Shown here: piece after piece, positions 7,176-15,249 of the stretch
Numbering within the stretch: the stretch's first letter is position 1
Layout of the letters: each line of letters starts with the position of its first letter
Assembly (NCBI GenBank): GCA_903830985.1
Contig: CAIKVZ010000312.1
Location: 1-34,746, forward strand
Reading direction: 5' to 3'
DNA from: an uncultured beta proteobacterium
GTDB taxonomy: Bacteria > Pseudomonadota > Gammaproteobacteria > Burkholderiales > Burkholderiaceae_C
Length of the DNA stretch: 34,746 bases
Notes under the pieces: model-generated
Databases searched by the model: none
Told to the model about the DNA's origin: nothing
Seen by the model: the letters and a program-made list of their open reading frames with translations, nothing else
Translations under genes and position numbers: made by a program

Positions 7176-8117
7176 ATGAATCTGCACCAATTCCGTTTCC
7201 TGCAAGAAGCAGTCCGCCGCAACCTGAACCTGACCGAGGCCGCCAAAGCCCTCCACACCTCGCAACCGGGAGTCTCCAAAGCCATCATCGAGTTGGAGGA
7301 AGAACTGGGCATCGAGATCTTCGCGCGCCACGGGAAAAGGCTCAAGCGCGTGACTGAACCAGGCCAGCACGTGCTCAAGAGCATAGAGATCATCATGCGC
7401 GAGGTTGGCAATCTCAAACGCATCGGCGAGCAATTCAGCGCACAGGACAGCGGCACCCTCTCGGTGGCCACGACCCACACCCAGGCACGCTATGTGTTGC
7501 CCGGGCCTGTCGCCAAGTTGCGCGAGGCCTACCCCAAGGTGAACATCTGCCTGCACCAGGGGACACCCGATCAGGTGGCCAGGATGCTGATCGACGAGGT
7601 CGCTGAGATTGGCATGGCGACCGAGGCACTCACCAATTATTCCGAACTTGTCACCCTGCCCTGCTACGAGTGGCAGCATGTGCTGGTGTTTCCCCTGGCG
7701 CACCCGCTGGCCAGAAAGGAACACCTGACGCTGGAAGACATTGCCGCCGAGCCATTGATCACCTACCACCCGTCCTTCACCGGACGCACCAAGATCGATC
7801 TGGCTTTCGCACACCGCTCATTGACACCCCGCATCGCCATGGAGGCCATCGACTCGGACGTGATCAAGACCTACGTGCGGCTGGGGCTGGGAGTGGGTAT
7901 CGTGGCCGAAATGGCCGTGCGCGACGACACCAACTCCGACCTGGTCGTGCGTCCCGCCGGTCAGCTGTTTGGCATCAATGTGGCGCGCGTCGCCTTCAAG
8001 CGCGGCGCCTACCTGCGCCATTTTGTGCTGAAATTCGCCGAGTTCCTCAGTGACCGACTGGATCGCAATCTGGTCGCCAAGGCCATGAGCGGCCACGCCG
8101 ACGAATTTGAATTGTGA
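7176..8117 (+). CDS. cysB: CysB-family LysR-type transcriptional regulator
   Basis: A 313-residue LysR-type regulator most like CysB/Cbl, which activates sulfur-assimilation genes in response to N-acetylserine or O-acetylserine. It opens MNLHQFRFLQEAVRRNLNLTEAAKALHTSQPGVS with the helix-turn-helix at about 18-40. The segment LSVATTHTQARYVLP places Thr100 and Thr102 at the same numbers as the sulfate/inducer-binding threonines of enterobacterial CysB. The effector domain covers about 92-300. The ATG at 7176 fits the family start; TTG at 7170 is two codons earlier. Upstream, ATAGGG occurs twice (7137-7142 and 7152-7157), possibly part of a regulator site. Whether it is CysB or a paralogue such as Cbl cannot be settled. 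Confidence 0.9.
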   Translation: MNLHQFRFLQEAVRRNLNLTEAAKALHTSQPGVSKAIIELEEELGIEIFARHGKRLKRVTEPGQHVLKSIEIIMREVGNLKRIGEQFSAQDSGTLSVATTHTQARYVLPGPVAKLREAYPKVNICLHQGTPDQVARMLIDEVAEIGMATEALTNYSELVTLPCYEWQHVLVFPLAHPLARKEHLTLEDIAAEPLITYHPSFTGRTKIDLAFAHRSLTPRIAMEAIDSDVIKTYVRLGLGVGIVAEMAVRDDTNSDLVVRPAGQLFGINVARVAFKRGAYLRHFVLKFAEFLSDRLDRNLVAKAMSGHADEFEL

Positions 8118-8125
8118 AACCTTGC

Positions 8126-8263
8126 GGGACAGACCAAAGCGAAGCGTGTTCTGTCCTCAACTGATGAAGCTTGGGGACAGATCTTTAGCTCCGGCATAAC
8201 AAGCCCTCCGGGCATTTGTTAGCCTTCGCTGAAACTGGTGTTTTAGTTCTGTCCCCAACTGAT
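8126..8263. repeat. Compound inverted/direct repeat element (REP/MITE-like)
   Basis: This 138-base stretch between two genes is built of repeats. TTCTGTCCNCAACTGAT occurs at 8149-8165 and 8247-8263 (16 of 17 identical). The first copy pairs with GGGACAGA at 8126-8133; the second pairs with TTGGGGACAGAT at 8171-8182, so there are two hairpins. Inside the second, TAACAAGCCC (8197-8206) pairs with GGGCatTTGTTA (8210-8221). GGGGACAG/CTGTCCCC palindromes of this kind are seen in REP sequences moved by single-strand (RAYT) transposases. No transposase is nearby. The assignment is inferred from structure. Confidence 0.6.
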
Positions 8264-8271
8264 TAAGAATC

Positions 8272-9435
8272 ATGCACACACCTCTTCTCCAATCTCGCCT
8301 GCCCGCCGTGGGCACAACCATCTTCACCGTCATGTCGGCGCTGGCTGCCGAGACCGGTGCCGTGAACCTGGGCCAGGGTTTCCCCGACTTCGATTGCGAC
8401 CCGAAGCTGGTCGACGCGGTCACACTGGCCATGCAGCGCGGCCAAAACCAGTACCCGCCCATGATCGGCGTGCCGGTGCTGCGCGAGGCTATTCAAGAAA
8501 AAATCCAGGCCCTTTACGGCCGCGCTTACAACGCCGCCAGCGAAATCACCGTCACGGCCGGCGCCACGCAGGCCATCATCACCATCATTCTGGCCGTCGT
8601 GCATCCGGGCGACGAGGTCATCGTGCTGGAACCGTGTTACGACAGCTATGTGCCCAACATCGAACTGGCCGGCGGCACAGCGTTGCGCGTGCCGCTTACA
8701 CCCGGCACTTTCCGCCCCGACTTCGCCAAAATTGCAGCGGCTATTACGCCCAAAACCCGCGCCATCATCATCAACTCGCCGCACAACCCCAGCGGCACGG
8801 TCTGGTCGCAAGCGGACATGCTGCAACTGCAGGACCTGCTGGCGCCGACGGAGGTTCTGCTGATCAGCGACGAGGTCTACGAGCACATGGTCTTTGACGG
8901 CCAGATGCACCAGAGCGCAGCGCGCTTTGCCGGCCTGGCAGCGCGCGCCTTCATCGTCTGCAGCTTCGGCAAGACCTACCATGTGACAGGCTGGAAGGTG
9001 GGCTTTGTGGCAGCACCTGCGTCCCTGAGCACCGAGTTCCGCAAGGTGCACCAGTTCAATGTTTTCACCGTGAACACGCCCATGCAGTACGCGCTGGCCA
9101 GCTACATGGAAGACGCAGCGCCCTACCTGGGACTGAGCGCCTTCTACCAGCGCAAACGCGATCTGTTTCGCGCCGGCCTGGGCAAGACCCGTTTCAAGTT
9201 GCTGCCAGGTGAAGGCACGTACTTTCAATGCGTCGACATCTCGGAATTGGCCGTGCCTGAACGCGCCCTGTCCGAGGTCGATTTCTGCCAGTGGTTGACG
9301 CGCGAGATTGGCGTGGCCGCGATTCCTCTGTCTGCCTTTTACGGCAATGGCTTTGACCAGCGTGTCGTCCGATTCTGCTTCGCCAAGAAGGACGAGACCC
9401 TGAACACCGCGCTCGACCGTTTGGCGCGGCTCTGA
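8272..9435 (+). CDS. Methionine-type PLP-dependent aminotransferase
   Basis: A 387-residue fold-type I aminotransferase (class I/II) closest in style to E. coli YbdL, methionine aminotransferase, and to kynurenine/glutamine transaminases. Visible features: VNLGQGFPDF near residue 31-40, QYPPMIGVPVLREAI, NSPHNPSGTVW (168-178), the PLP-binding pair Asp200 and Tyr203 in ISDEVYEHMVF, and the Schiff-base lysine Lys234 in SFGKTYHVTGWK. It would transfer the amino group from methionine or aromatic amino acids to a keto acid, possibly in methionine salvage. Position after a CysB-like regulator is suggestive for sulfur metabolism, but a repeat element separates them. The exact substrate is not settled. 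Confidence 0.88.
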   Translation: MHTPLLQSRLPAVGTTIFTVMSALAAETGAVNLGQGFPDFDCDPKLVDAVTLAMQRGQNQYPPMIGVPVLREAIQEKIQALYGRAYNAASEITVTAGATQAIITIILAVVHPGDEVIVLEPCYDSYVPNIELAGGTALRVPLTPGTFRPDFAKIAAAITPKTRAIIINSPHNPSGTVWSQADMLQLQDLLAPTEVLLISDEVYEHMVFDGQMHQSAARFAGLAARAFIVCSFGKTYHVTGWKVGFVAAPASLSTEFRKVHQFNVFTVNTPMQYALASYMEDAAPYLGLSAFYQRKRDLFRAGLGKTRFKLLPGEGTYFQCVDISELAVPERALSEVDFCQWLTREIGVAAIPLSAFYGNGFDQRVVRFCFAKKDETLNTALDRLARL

Positions 9436-9450
9436 GCGAGTGCCACTCGC
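9436..9450. terminator. Perfect hairpin between convergent genes
   Basis: GCGAGTG (9436-9442) and CACTCGC (9444-9450) are perfect inverted copies with one base between. The hairpin fills the whole 16-base gap between the stops of the aminotransferase gene (plus) and the binding-protein gene (minus). No T-run follows on either strand, so it may stabilise 3' ends rather than terminate by itself. Confidence 0.45.
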
Positions 9451-9451
9451 G

Positions 9452-11272
9452 CTATTTGGGCAGTTTTTCGGTGTCGATATCGACGTAACGCCAAAAGCTC
9501 CTGGAGGTCGGATGGCGCCGGTAGCCGATCAGCCAGGGCTGCATCAAATCGGTGCGGATGCGGTGGGTGTTGAACTTGTAGGGCATGTAGGCCACCAGAA
9601 TCTTGACCATTTTCTGCAGGATGGCCGCGCGCTCGGGGCCATCGGCCATGACCACTTGCTGGCGGTAAAGTTTGTCGTAATCGTCGTTCTGGAAAGCCGC
9701 CAGATTGGCTTCGAATTTTTGCGGCGCGTAGCCGAAGTCCAGGAAACTGCCGCCGTCTGGCGAGGACGCCGAGTTGCCCAAGCCCCACATCATGAGCTTT
9801 CCGGCACGGGCCGCCTTCAGGTTCTCGGGCCATTTGGCAGTTTTGAAAACGATCTGTATGCCCACCGCCGTCATGCTCTTTTTCCACACTTCGTTGAGCT
9901 CGCGATCCACCGCCGAGGGTGAGGTCGCATATTCCAGCACCAGCGGTTTGCCGTCTGGCATGTCTCGCCAGCCATCACCGTCCTTGTCGACATAACTGAA
10001 CATGTCCAGCAGCGCCTTGGCGCGGGCCGGGTTGTAGTCGCTCATTTCGGACTTGAACCTGGGATCGTAGCCCCAGGTGTTGGGCGGAATGGCGCCTTGG
10101 GCAGCGATGGCCTGGTTGCGCCGGGGCAGGCGGATTTCCTCTTCGGTGTTGTAGGCCAGCGCAATGGCACGGCGCAGTGCCACCTTCTCCGCTGAGTTGC
10201 CCCCCACCGTGGGGTTTTCCATGTTGAAGTAGGAAAAGGTCAATTCGGGTGGGGAATAACGTTCGATGCGTATGCCCTTCTTGACCAGATGGGGGGCCAG
10301 CTTGTTGTTGGGGATCACCTGGTTGGCAAATTGGGCCGGCAAGTACATCAAAAAGTCATGATCATTGCCCAGGAAGGAGAGCCAGCGCGGCTGCACCTCG
10401 TCGATGATGGAGATTTCAACGCGGTCCACGATGGGGATGCGCTTGCCCTTCATCTGGCGGTAGATTTCCTGCGACAGGGTGTCGTTGGCCGGTGGCTCGG
10501 CTTCGTAATACTCTTCGCGGAAGTTCGGGTTTTTTACGAAGGTGATCTTGGACGAGCGCGTCCACTGGTCCAGCTTGAAAGGCCCGGTGCCCACCGGGTG
10601 CTCCATGATTTTGTCGCCGTATTTTTCCACCACCTCGCGCGCCATGGCGCCAAAAACGCTGGCATCCGTCAACTTGTAAATGAATCGGGGTTGGCTTTCC
10701 TGCATCTTGAACTGGACGGTGTAGCGGTCCAGCGCGCGCAGGCCTTCCACCTCGGTGTCGTAGTCGAAGCTGGCTGCGGGCTTCTCCGCAGCACGGCGCA
10801 AGGCGTCCATGCCCAGCAGTTTGACGTCTTCCAGATCGGAATAGGATTGGCTCTTGGTCTTGGGGTCGAAAATGCGTTTGTAGGTATAGACAATGTCCTG
10901 CGCCGTGAGTTCGCGCTTCTTGCCGCCAAAGGCCGGATCATCGGCAAAGTAGATACCGGGCTTGACCTTGACCGTGAAGGTCTTGAAATCATCGCTGATG
11001 ACCGGCATGCCCTGCGCCACGTTGGGCACCACCTTGGCGGGGCGCGCCAGGTAGTCGTAGCGGTACAGCGCGTCAAACATGTTCTCGGTGGCGGTACGCG
11101 AGTAGTAGTCTGAAAGCTGCGCCGGATCAAACCCGGTTTCGGCAATTTCAAACGCATAACGCAAAACCTTCTCAGGCTTGTGCGCGTTGCCCTGCGCCTG
11201 CAGCGACACCATGCAGAGCAGCGCCAGCATCAATCCGAAGAAGCTTTTCACCAACCCATTTCCAGTGATCAT
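9452..11272 (-). CDS. Peptide-type ABC transporter substrate-binding protein
   Basis: A 606-residue periplasmic solute-binding protein of family 5 (SBP_bac_5, the DppA/OppA/YejA group). The start at 11272 gives a signal peptide with core FFGLMLALLCMVSLQAQ (about 11-27); the frame extends to 11716 but that part overlaps the divergent permease gene and was rejected. Family features include AFEIAETGFDPAQLSDYYSR after the signal, the EHPVGTGPFKLDQW segment, and KVALRRAIALAYN. It is divergent from the permease/ATPase genes by 103 bases, so the two transcription units probably share a control region. It likely binds peptides or a similar larger solute; the size resembles YejA (microcin C/peptide uptake), but ligand identity is unknown. 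Confidence 0.9.
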   Translation of the reverse strand: MITGNGLVKSFFGLMLALLCMVSLQAQGNAHKPEKVLRYAFEIAETGFDPAQLSDYYSRTATENMFDALYRYDYLARPAKVVPNVAQGMPVISDDFKTFTVKVKPGIYFADDPAFGGKKRELTAQDIVYTYKRIFDPKTKSQSYSDLEDVKLLGMDALRRAAEKPAASFDYDTEVEGLRALDRYTVQFKMQESQPRFIYKLTDASVFGAMAREVVEKYGDKIMEHPVGTGPFKLDQWTRSSKITFVKNPNFREEYYEAEPPANDTLSQEIYRQMKGKRIPIVDRVEISIIDEVQPRWLSFLGNDHDFLMYLPAQFANQVIPNNKLAPHLVKKGIRIERYSPPELTFSYFNMENPTVGGNSAEKVALRRAIALAYNTEEEIRLPRRNQAIAAQGAIPPNTWGYDPRFKSEMSDYNPARAKALLDMFSYVDKDGDGWRDMPDGKPLVLEYATSPSAVDRELNEVWKKSMTAVGIQIVFKTAKWPENLKAARAGKLMMWGLGNSASSPDGGSFLDFGYAPQKFEANLAAFQNDDYDKLYRQQVVMADGPERAAILQKMVKILVAYMPYKFNTHRIRTDLMQPWLIGYRRHPTSRSFWRYVDIDTEKLPK

Positions 11273-11375
11273 AAAACCCCGTGTGAACGCAAACTGCTTG
11301 CAAGCATAATCGGTCCGGCCCGCCATCCCTTCACATTGTTGAGGACGAACTGCCTCACAAGGTTTCAGGAGCCCC

Positions 11376-12314
11376 ATGCTTTCGTACATTCTCCGACGCA
11401 TCGCCCAAATGATCCCCACCCTGCTGGGCGTCATCCTGCTCATCTTCTTCATCTTCAAGTTCTTCGGCGGGGATCCGGTCGAGATCATGGCCGGCATGAA
11501 GGCTTCACCCGAGCGCCTGGCGTCCTTGCGTGCGCAGTTGGGTCTTGACAAGTCGGTACTGGAACAACTCTGGGTCTTTGTGCAGCAGGTCTTCACCTTC
11601 AACTGGGGCAAGAGCTGGACCACGAACGAGGCCATCTCCGACATTTTCGCCGCCCGCCTGCCCGCCACCCTGACCATCATGGTCCCGATTCTGCTGCTCG
11701 ACGTGGTGCTGGCCACTGGCGCCGGGCTGGCGGTGGCCTATGTGCGCGGCAGCCTGACCGACCGCGCCATCATGATCCTCAGCACCGTGGCCATGTCCAT
11801 CAGTTTTTTGGTCTACATCATCGTCGGCCAGTACCTGTTCGGCTTTGTGCTGGGCTGGTTCCCGGTGCAGGGCTGGAGCAACAGCGTCTGGAAAAATTTG
11901 CTCACCTACGCCCCCTTGCCGGTGTTCCTGACGGTGCTGGTGGGCCTGGCACCGCAAACGCGTTTGTACCGCAGCTTTTTCCTCGATGAAATCGGCCAGG
12001 ATTACGTGCGCACGGCGCGCGCCAAGGGCGTGAGCGAGAACACCATCCTGTTCAAGCATGTGCTGCGCAACGCCATGATCCCGATCCTCACCAACGTCGC
12101 CACAGGCTTGCCGGGCGTGTTCATCGGCTCCTTTCTGATCGAGGTGTTTTTCTCCATTCCCGGACTGGGGCGAGAGATTATCGTGGCAGTGAGCCGCAGC
12201 GACTATCCCGTGATCCAGGCCGTCACCGTTTACCTCGCCGCCCTCACCATGGTGATCAACCTGAGCACCGACGTGCTCTACAAATTTGTCGACCCCCGGG
12301 TGACGTTGAAATGA
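11376..12314 (+). CDS. Peptide-type ABC transporter permease, DppB/YejB-like
   Basis: A 312-residue inner-membrane permease. It opens MLSYILRRIAQMIPTLLGVILLIFFIFKFFGGDP, the typical first helix of DppB-type permeases. About six membrane segments are visible, and the coupling loop DEIGQDYVRTARAKGVSENTILFKHVLRNAMIP (about 207-239) carries the EAA-type motif that contacts the ATPase. FFSIPGLGREIIVAVSRSDYP near the C-terminus is also family-typical. AGGAG at 11367-11371 supports the start. The gene overlaps the next permease as ATGA (12311-12314). Confidence 0.94.
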   Translation: MLSYILRRIAQMIPTLLGVILLIFFIFKFFGGDPVEIMAGMKASPERLASLRAQLGLDKSVLEQLWVFVQQVFTFNWGKSWTTNEAISDIFAARLPATLTIMVPILLLDVVLATGAGLAVAYVRGSLTDRAIMILSTVAMSISFLVYIIVGQYLFGFVLGWFPVQGWSNSVWKNLLTYAPLPVFLTVLVGLAPQTRLYRSFFLDEIGQDYVRTARAKGVSENTILFKHVLRNAMIPILTNVATGLPGVFIGSFLIEVFFSIPGLGREIIVAVSRSDYPVIQAVTVYLAALTMVINLSTDVLYKFVDPRVTLK

Positions 12315-13378
12315 ATACTGCCGCTACACCCCTGATCGCCGCCCTGCCCCGTTCGCCTGGCGTCTGGGCCCAGGCCTGGAAACGTCTCAAGTCCGATCGC
12401 CTGGGCATGGTGTCGCTGTCCGTGACGCTGTTCTTCGTTGTGCTGGTGTTGCTGGCCCAGTTGGGTCTGGTCGCCAAGGACTGGCAAAAAGAGGTCGGCA
12501 TTCCGTTTGCCGCACCGACCCTCGTGGGCAAGATTGCCGACGGCACCCAGAATGCCATCGTGGAAACCGTTGCCGGACCGAATGTGGACATCAGCGATGT
12601 GGACCCGCTGGCCAACCGCTACAAGGAGTGGGACGAGCGCGCCGCCCAGTTCAAGACCACGGTGACGGTGAAGTCCGATACGCTGCCCTTTGGCGCCGAT
12701 CAGCAGGGTAGAGATGTGTTCAGCAAGGTCATCAAGGGTGCGCAGGTGTCCATCACGGTGGGGCTCACTGCGGCACTGTTTGCCACGCTGATCGGCACCA
12801 TCCTGGGCGCCATCGGCGGCTATTTCGGCGGGCGCATCGGCGACTTGCTGGAGTGGGTCTACAACGTCTTTACCGCCATCCCCTACATCCTGCTGGTGTT
12901 TGCGCTGGCTGCGGTGCTCAAGTCCGGCCCCCTGGCGAGCACGCTGGGCAGCGGCGTCTGGACCATCATCATCATCCTGGGTCTGGTGGGTTGGACCGGC
13001 ATTTACCGGCTGGTGCGCGCCGAGTACATGAAGCACCGTTCGCGCGACTACGTGCGAGCCGCAGAGGCCATAGGCGCATCACACGCCTCGCGCATGTTCA
13101 CCCACATCCTGCCCAACATCAGCCACGTGGTGCTGGTGCAGTTGAGCCTGCACGTGGTGGGCTTCATCAAGTCGGAGGTGATACTTTCCTACCTGGGGCT
13201 GGGCGTTCCCATCGACATGGTGAGCTGGGGCACGATGCTGGCCGAGGCACAGACCGAACTGGTGCAGGGAAAGTGGTGGCAACTGGCCACAACGACCGTC
13301 TTCATGGCGACCTTTGTCACGGCCTTTGCCCTGCTGACCGACGCGCTGCGTGATGCGCTCGATCCGAAACTGCGTTGA
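12311..13378 (+). CDS. Peptide-type ABC transporter permease, DppC/YejE-like
   Basis: A 355-residue second permease. The N-terminal region (about 15-55) matches the DppC leader helix, and the family motif GADQQGRDVFSKV is at about residues 128-140. Between them lies an unusually long extra segment (about 57-124), rich in charged residues and predicted to be periplasmic; in ordinary DppC this stretch is short. The rest has five membrane segments and the EAA loop YVRAAEAIGASHASRMFTHILPN. The last part, PIDMVSWGTMLAEAQ and LTDALRDALDPKLR, is family-typical. It forms an operon with the upstream permease and the downstream ATPase. Confidence 0.93.
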   Translation: MNTAATPLIAALPRSPGVWAQAWKRLKSDRLGMVSLSVTLFFVVLVLLAQLGLVAKDWQKEVGIPFAAPTLVGKIADGTQNAIVETVAGPNVDISDVDPLANRYKEWDERAAQFKTTVTVKSDTLPFGADQQGRDVFSKVIKGAQVSITVGLTAALFATLIGTILGAIGGYFGGRIGDLLEWVYNVFTAIPYILLVFALAAVLKSGPLASTLGSGVWTIIIILGLVGWTGIYRLVRAEYMKHRSRDYVRAAEAIGASHASRMFTHILPNISHVVLVQLSLHVVGFIKSEVILSYLGLGVPIDMVSWGTMLAEAQTELVQGKWWQLATTTVFMATFVTAFALLTDALRDALDPKLR

Positions 13379-13414
13379 CATGGCCCCCACGTTCTCCACT
13401 TCGTGTGATTCACT

Positions 13415-13461
13415 GCCCCCCGAGGGGGCCAGATCGGCTTGGGGCGGCCCGGCGCCGATCT
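13415..13461. repeat. GC-rich double-hairpin repeat inside the ABC operon
   Basis: In the 102-base gap between the second permease and the ATPase gene, GCCCCC (13415-13420) pairs with GGGGGC (13424-13429), and AGATCGGC (13431-13438) pairs perfectly with GCCGATCT (13454-13461). From memory, similar intergenic CCCCCCGAGGGGG-plus-TTGGGGCGGCCCGGC elements are frequent in Comamonadaceae genomes, so this is probably a dispersed repeat; that is recall, not a search. It may tune expression of the ATPase relative to the permeases. Confidence 0.55.
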
Positions 13462-13480
13462 ATTCAGGAAAGCCCCATCA

Positions 13481-15151
13481 ATGACACCTCTGATCAGCGT
13501 CAAAGACCTGAGCGTTGCCTTTCATCTGGGCAAGAACCACAACGTGCAGGCGGTCCAGGGCGTGAGCTTTGACGTCCCGGCCAACAGCACCGTGGCACTG
13601 GTGGGCGAATCGGGCAGCGGCAAAAGCGTCTCTGCCATGAGCATCGTGCGCCTGCTGCCTGAGAACGCGATTCTCGCGCCCGAAAGCCGCGTGCTGTACA
13701 AGGGCCAAGACCTGCTGCGTCTGCCGATCGAGGCCATGCGCAGCTTGCGCGGCAAGGATATTTCGGTGGTATTTCAGGAGCCCATGAGCTCGCTGAACCC
13801 GGTGTTCACGGTGGGCGAGCAGATCGCCGAAGTGTTGATGATCCACCTGGCGATGACGAAGAAGCAGGCCATGGAGCGCACGCTGGAGCTCATGACCGAA
13901 GTCGGCATTCCGCAGGCGCGCTCGCGCCTGAAGGCCTACCCGCACGAGCTCTCGGGCGGGCAGCAGCAGCGCGTCATGATCGCCATGGCGATTGCCTGCG
14001 AACCCAAGCTGCTGATCGCGGATGAACCCACCACCGCGCTTGACGTGACGGTGCAGCGCCAGATCATGGAACTGCTGGCGGGTTTGCAGCAGCGCCAGAA
14101 GATGAGCGTGCTGTTCATCAGCCACGACCTGGGACTGGTGGGAGAAATCTCCAACCATGTGGTCGTGATGCGCGCCGGCACGGTGCGCGAGGCCGGCCCA
14201 GTCGGCGCCATCTTCAACTCACCCCAGGATGCTTACACCCAGGCCCTGCTCGCTTGTCGGCCCAAGCTCGACTACCGACCCAGGCGCCTGGCGGTGATCG
14301 AGGACTTCATGCAAAAGCGCCCGGCCATCACCGAGCAGCGCGTGGCGCGTCCCCAGGGCGATATGTCGTTGATCGAGGTGAAGGGGCTGCGCAAGGAGTA
14401 CCGCCTCAAGGAAGGCCTGTTCAAGCACCGCGTGGTGGAGGCCGTGAAAGAGGCCAGCTTCTCGCTGCACAAGGGGCGCACCCTGGGCGTGGTGGGCGAA
14501 TCCGGCTCCGGCAAGACAACCGTGGGCATGATGCTGACGCGCCTGACCGAAGCCACCGCCGGCAGCATCCTGTTTGAAGGCCAGGACCTGATGCGACTCA
14601 GCGCAAATCAGATGCGGCCCTATCGCAGCCGCATCCAGATCATTTTTCAGAACCCCTACGCCAGCCTGAACCCGCGCTTCACCGTGGGCCAGATCCTGAT
14701 CGAACCCATGACCATCCACAGCATCGGCGCGAACCAGGACGAACGGGCCCGTATGGCGCTGGCCTTGCTGGACAAGGTGGGGCTGAGTGCAGAGGCATTC
14801 GGCAAGTACCCGCACGAGTTTTCCGGCGGTCAGCGCCAGCGCATCGCCATCGCGCGCTGCCTGTCGATGAAGCCCGAGATCATCGTCTGCGACGAGAGCG
14901 TCAGCGCGCTGGACGTGAGCGTGCAGGCCACGGTGCTGAACCTGTTGCTGGATCTGCAGGACGAACTCGCCCTGACCTATGTCTTCATCAGCCACGACCT
15001 GGCCGTGGTGCGCTATATGGCCGACGAAATCCTGGTCATGAGCGAAGGCGCCATCGTCGAGCGCGGCAGCGCCGAAGATATTTACGCCAGACCGCAGCAC
15101 CCCTACACGCAGCAGTTGCTGGGGGCGATACCGCGCGGTTACCAGGGCTGA
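13481..15151 (+). CDS. Fused double ABC ATPase of peptide transporter, YejF/GsiA-like
   Basis: A 556-residue cytoplasmic protein with two ATP-binding domains in one chain, joining what are DppD and DppF in other systems. The first Walker A is GESGSGKS (residues 42-49) and the second is GESGSGKT (339-346). Signature motifs LSGGQQQR and FSGGQRQR and Walker B segments LLIADEPTTALD and IIVCDESVSALD are visible; in the second, the usual Glu-Pro is Glu-Ser. Each half ends with the oligopeptide-type tail (YTQALLACRPKLD; PYTQQLLGAIP). The start at 13481 follows AGGAAAG at 13466-13472; TTG/GTG starts upstream are inside the repeat. It powers the two permeases above. Confidence 0.94.
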   Translation: MTPLISVKDLSVAFHLGKNHNVQAVQGVSFDVPANSTVALVGESGSGKSVSAMSIVRLLPENAILAPESRVLYKGQDLLRLPIEAMRSLRGKDISVVFQEPMSSLNPVFTVGEQIAEVLMIHLAMTKKQAMERTLELMTEVGIPQARSRLKAYPHELSGGQQQRVMIAMAIACEPKLLIADEPTTALDVTVQRQIMELLAGLQQRQKMSVLFISHDLGLVGEISNHVVVMRAGTVREAGPVGAIFNSPQDAYTQALLACRPKLDYRPRRLAVIEDFMQKRPAITEQRVARPQGDMSLIEVKGLRKEYRLKEGLFKHRVVEAVKEASFSLHKGRTLGVVGESGSGKTTVGMMLTRLTEATAGSILFEGQDLMRLSANQMRPYRSRIQIIFQNPYASLNPRFTVGQILIEPMTIHSIGANQDERARMALALLDKVGLSAEAFGKYPHEFSGGQRQRIAIARCLSMKPEIIVCDESVSALDVSVQATVLNLLLDLQDELALTYVFISHDLAVVRYMADEILVMSEGAIVERGSAEDIYARPQHPYTQQLLGAIPRGYQG

Positions 15152-15188
15152 GTCCCGCGGCTCACTGCTTGCCGGCGCAAGCTGGGAC
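15152..15188 (+). terminator. Hairpin after the ABC transporter operon
   Basis: Directly after the ATPase stop, GTCCC (15152-15156) pairs with GGGAC (15184-15188), enclosing a perfect hairpin GCTTGC (15167-15172), loop CGGC, GCAAGC (15177-15182). There is no T-run, so termination strength is uncertain; the position between convergent genes supports a 3'-end role. Confidence 0.4.
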
Positions 15189-15249
15189 GGGGTGAAGAGA
15201 CGTTGCCTCTGGCATCGTCCTGTTCAGTGAAGTACAGCGAGTGCCAGCG

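Noticed and set aside
8191-8222. Integron attC-like motif (TAACAA...TTGTTA with GTTAG)
   Set aside because: The flanking core sites do not match RYYYAAC/GTTRRRY, and no integrase or cassette is present; the repeat element explains the palindrome better.
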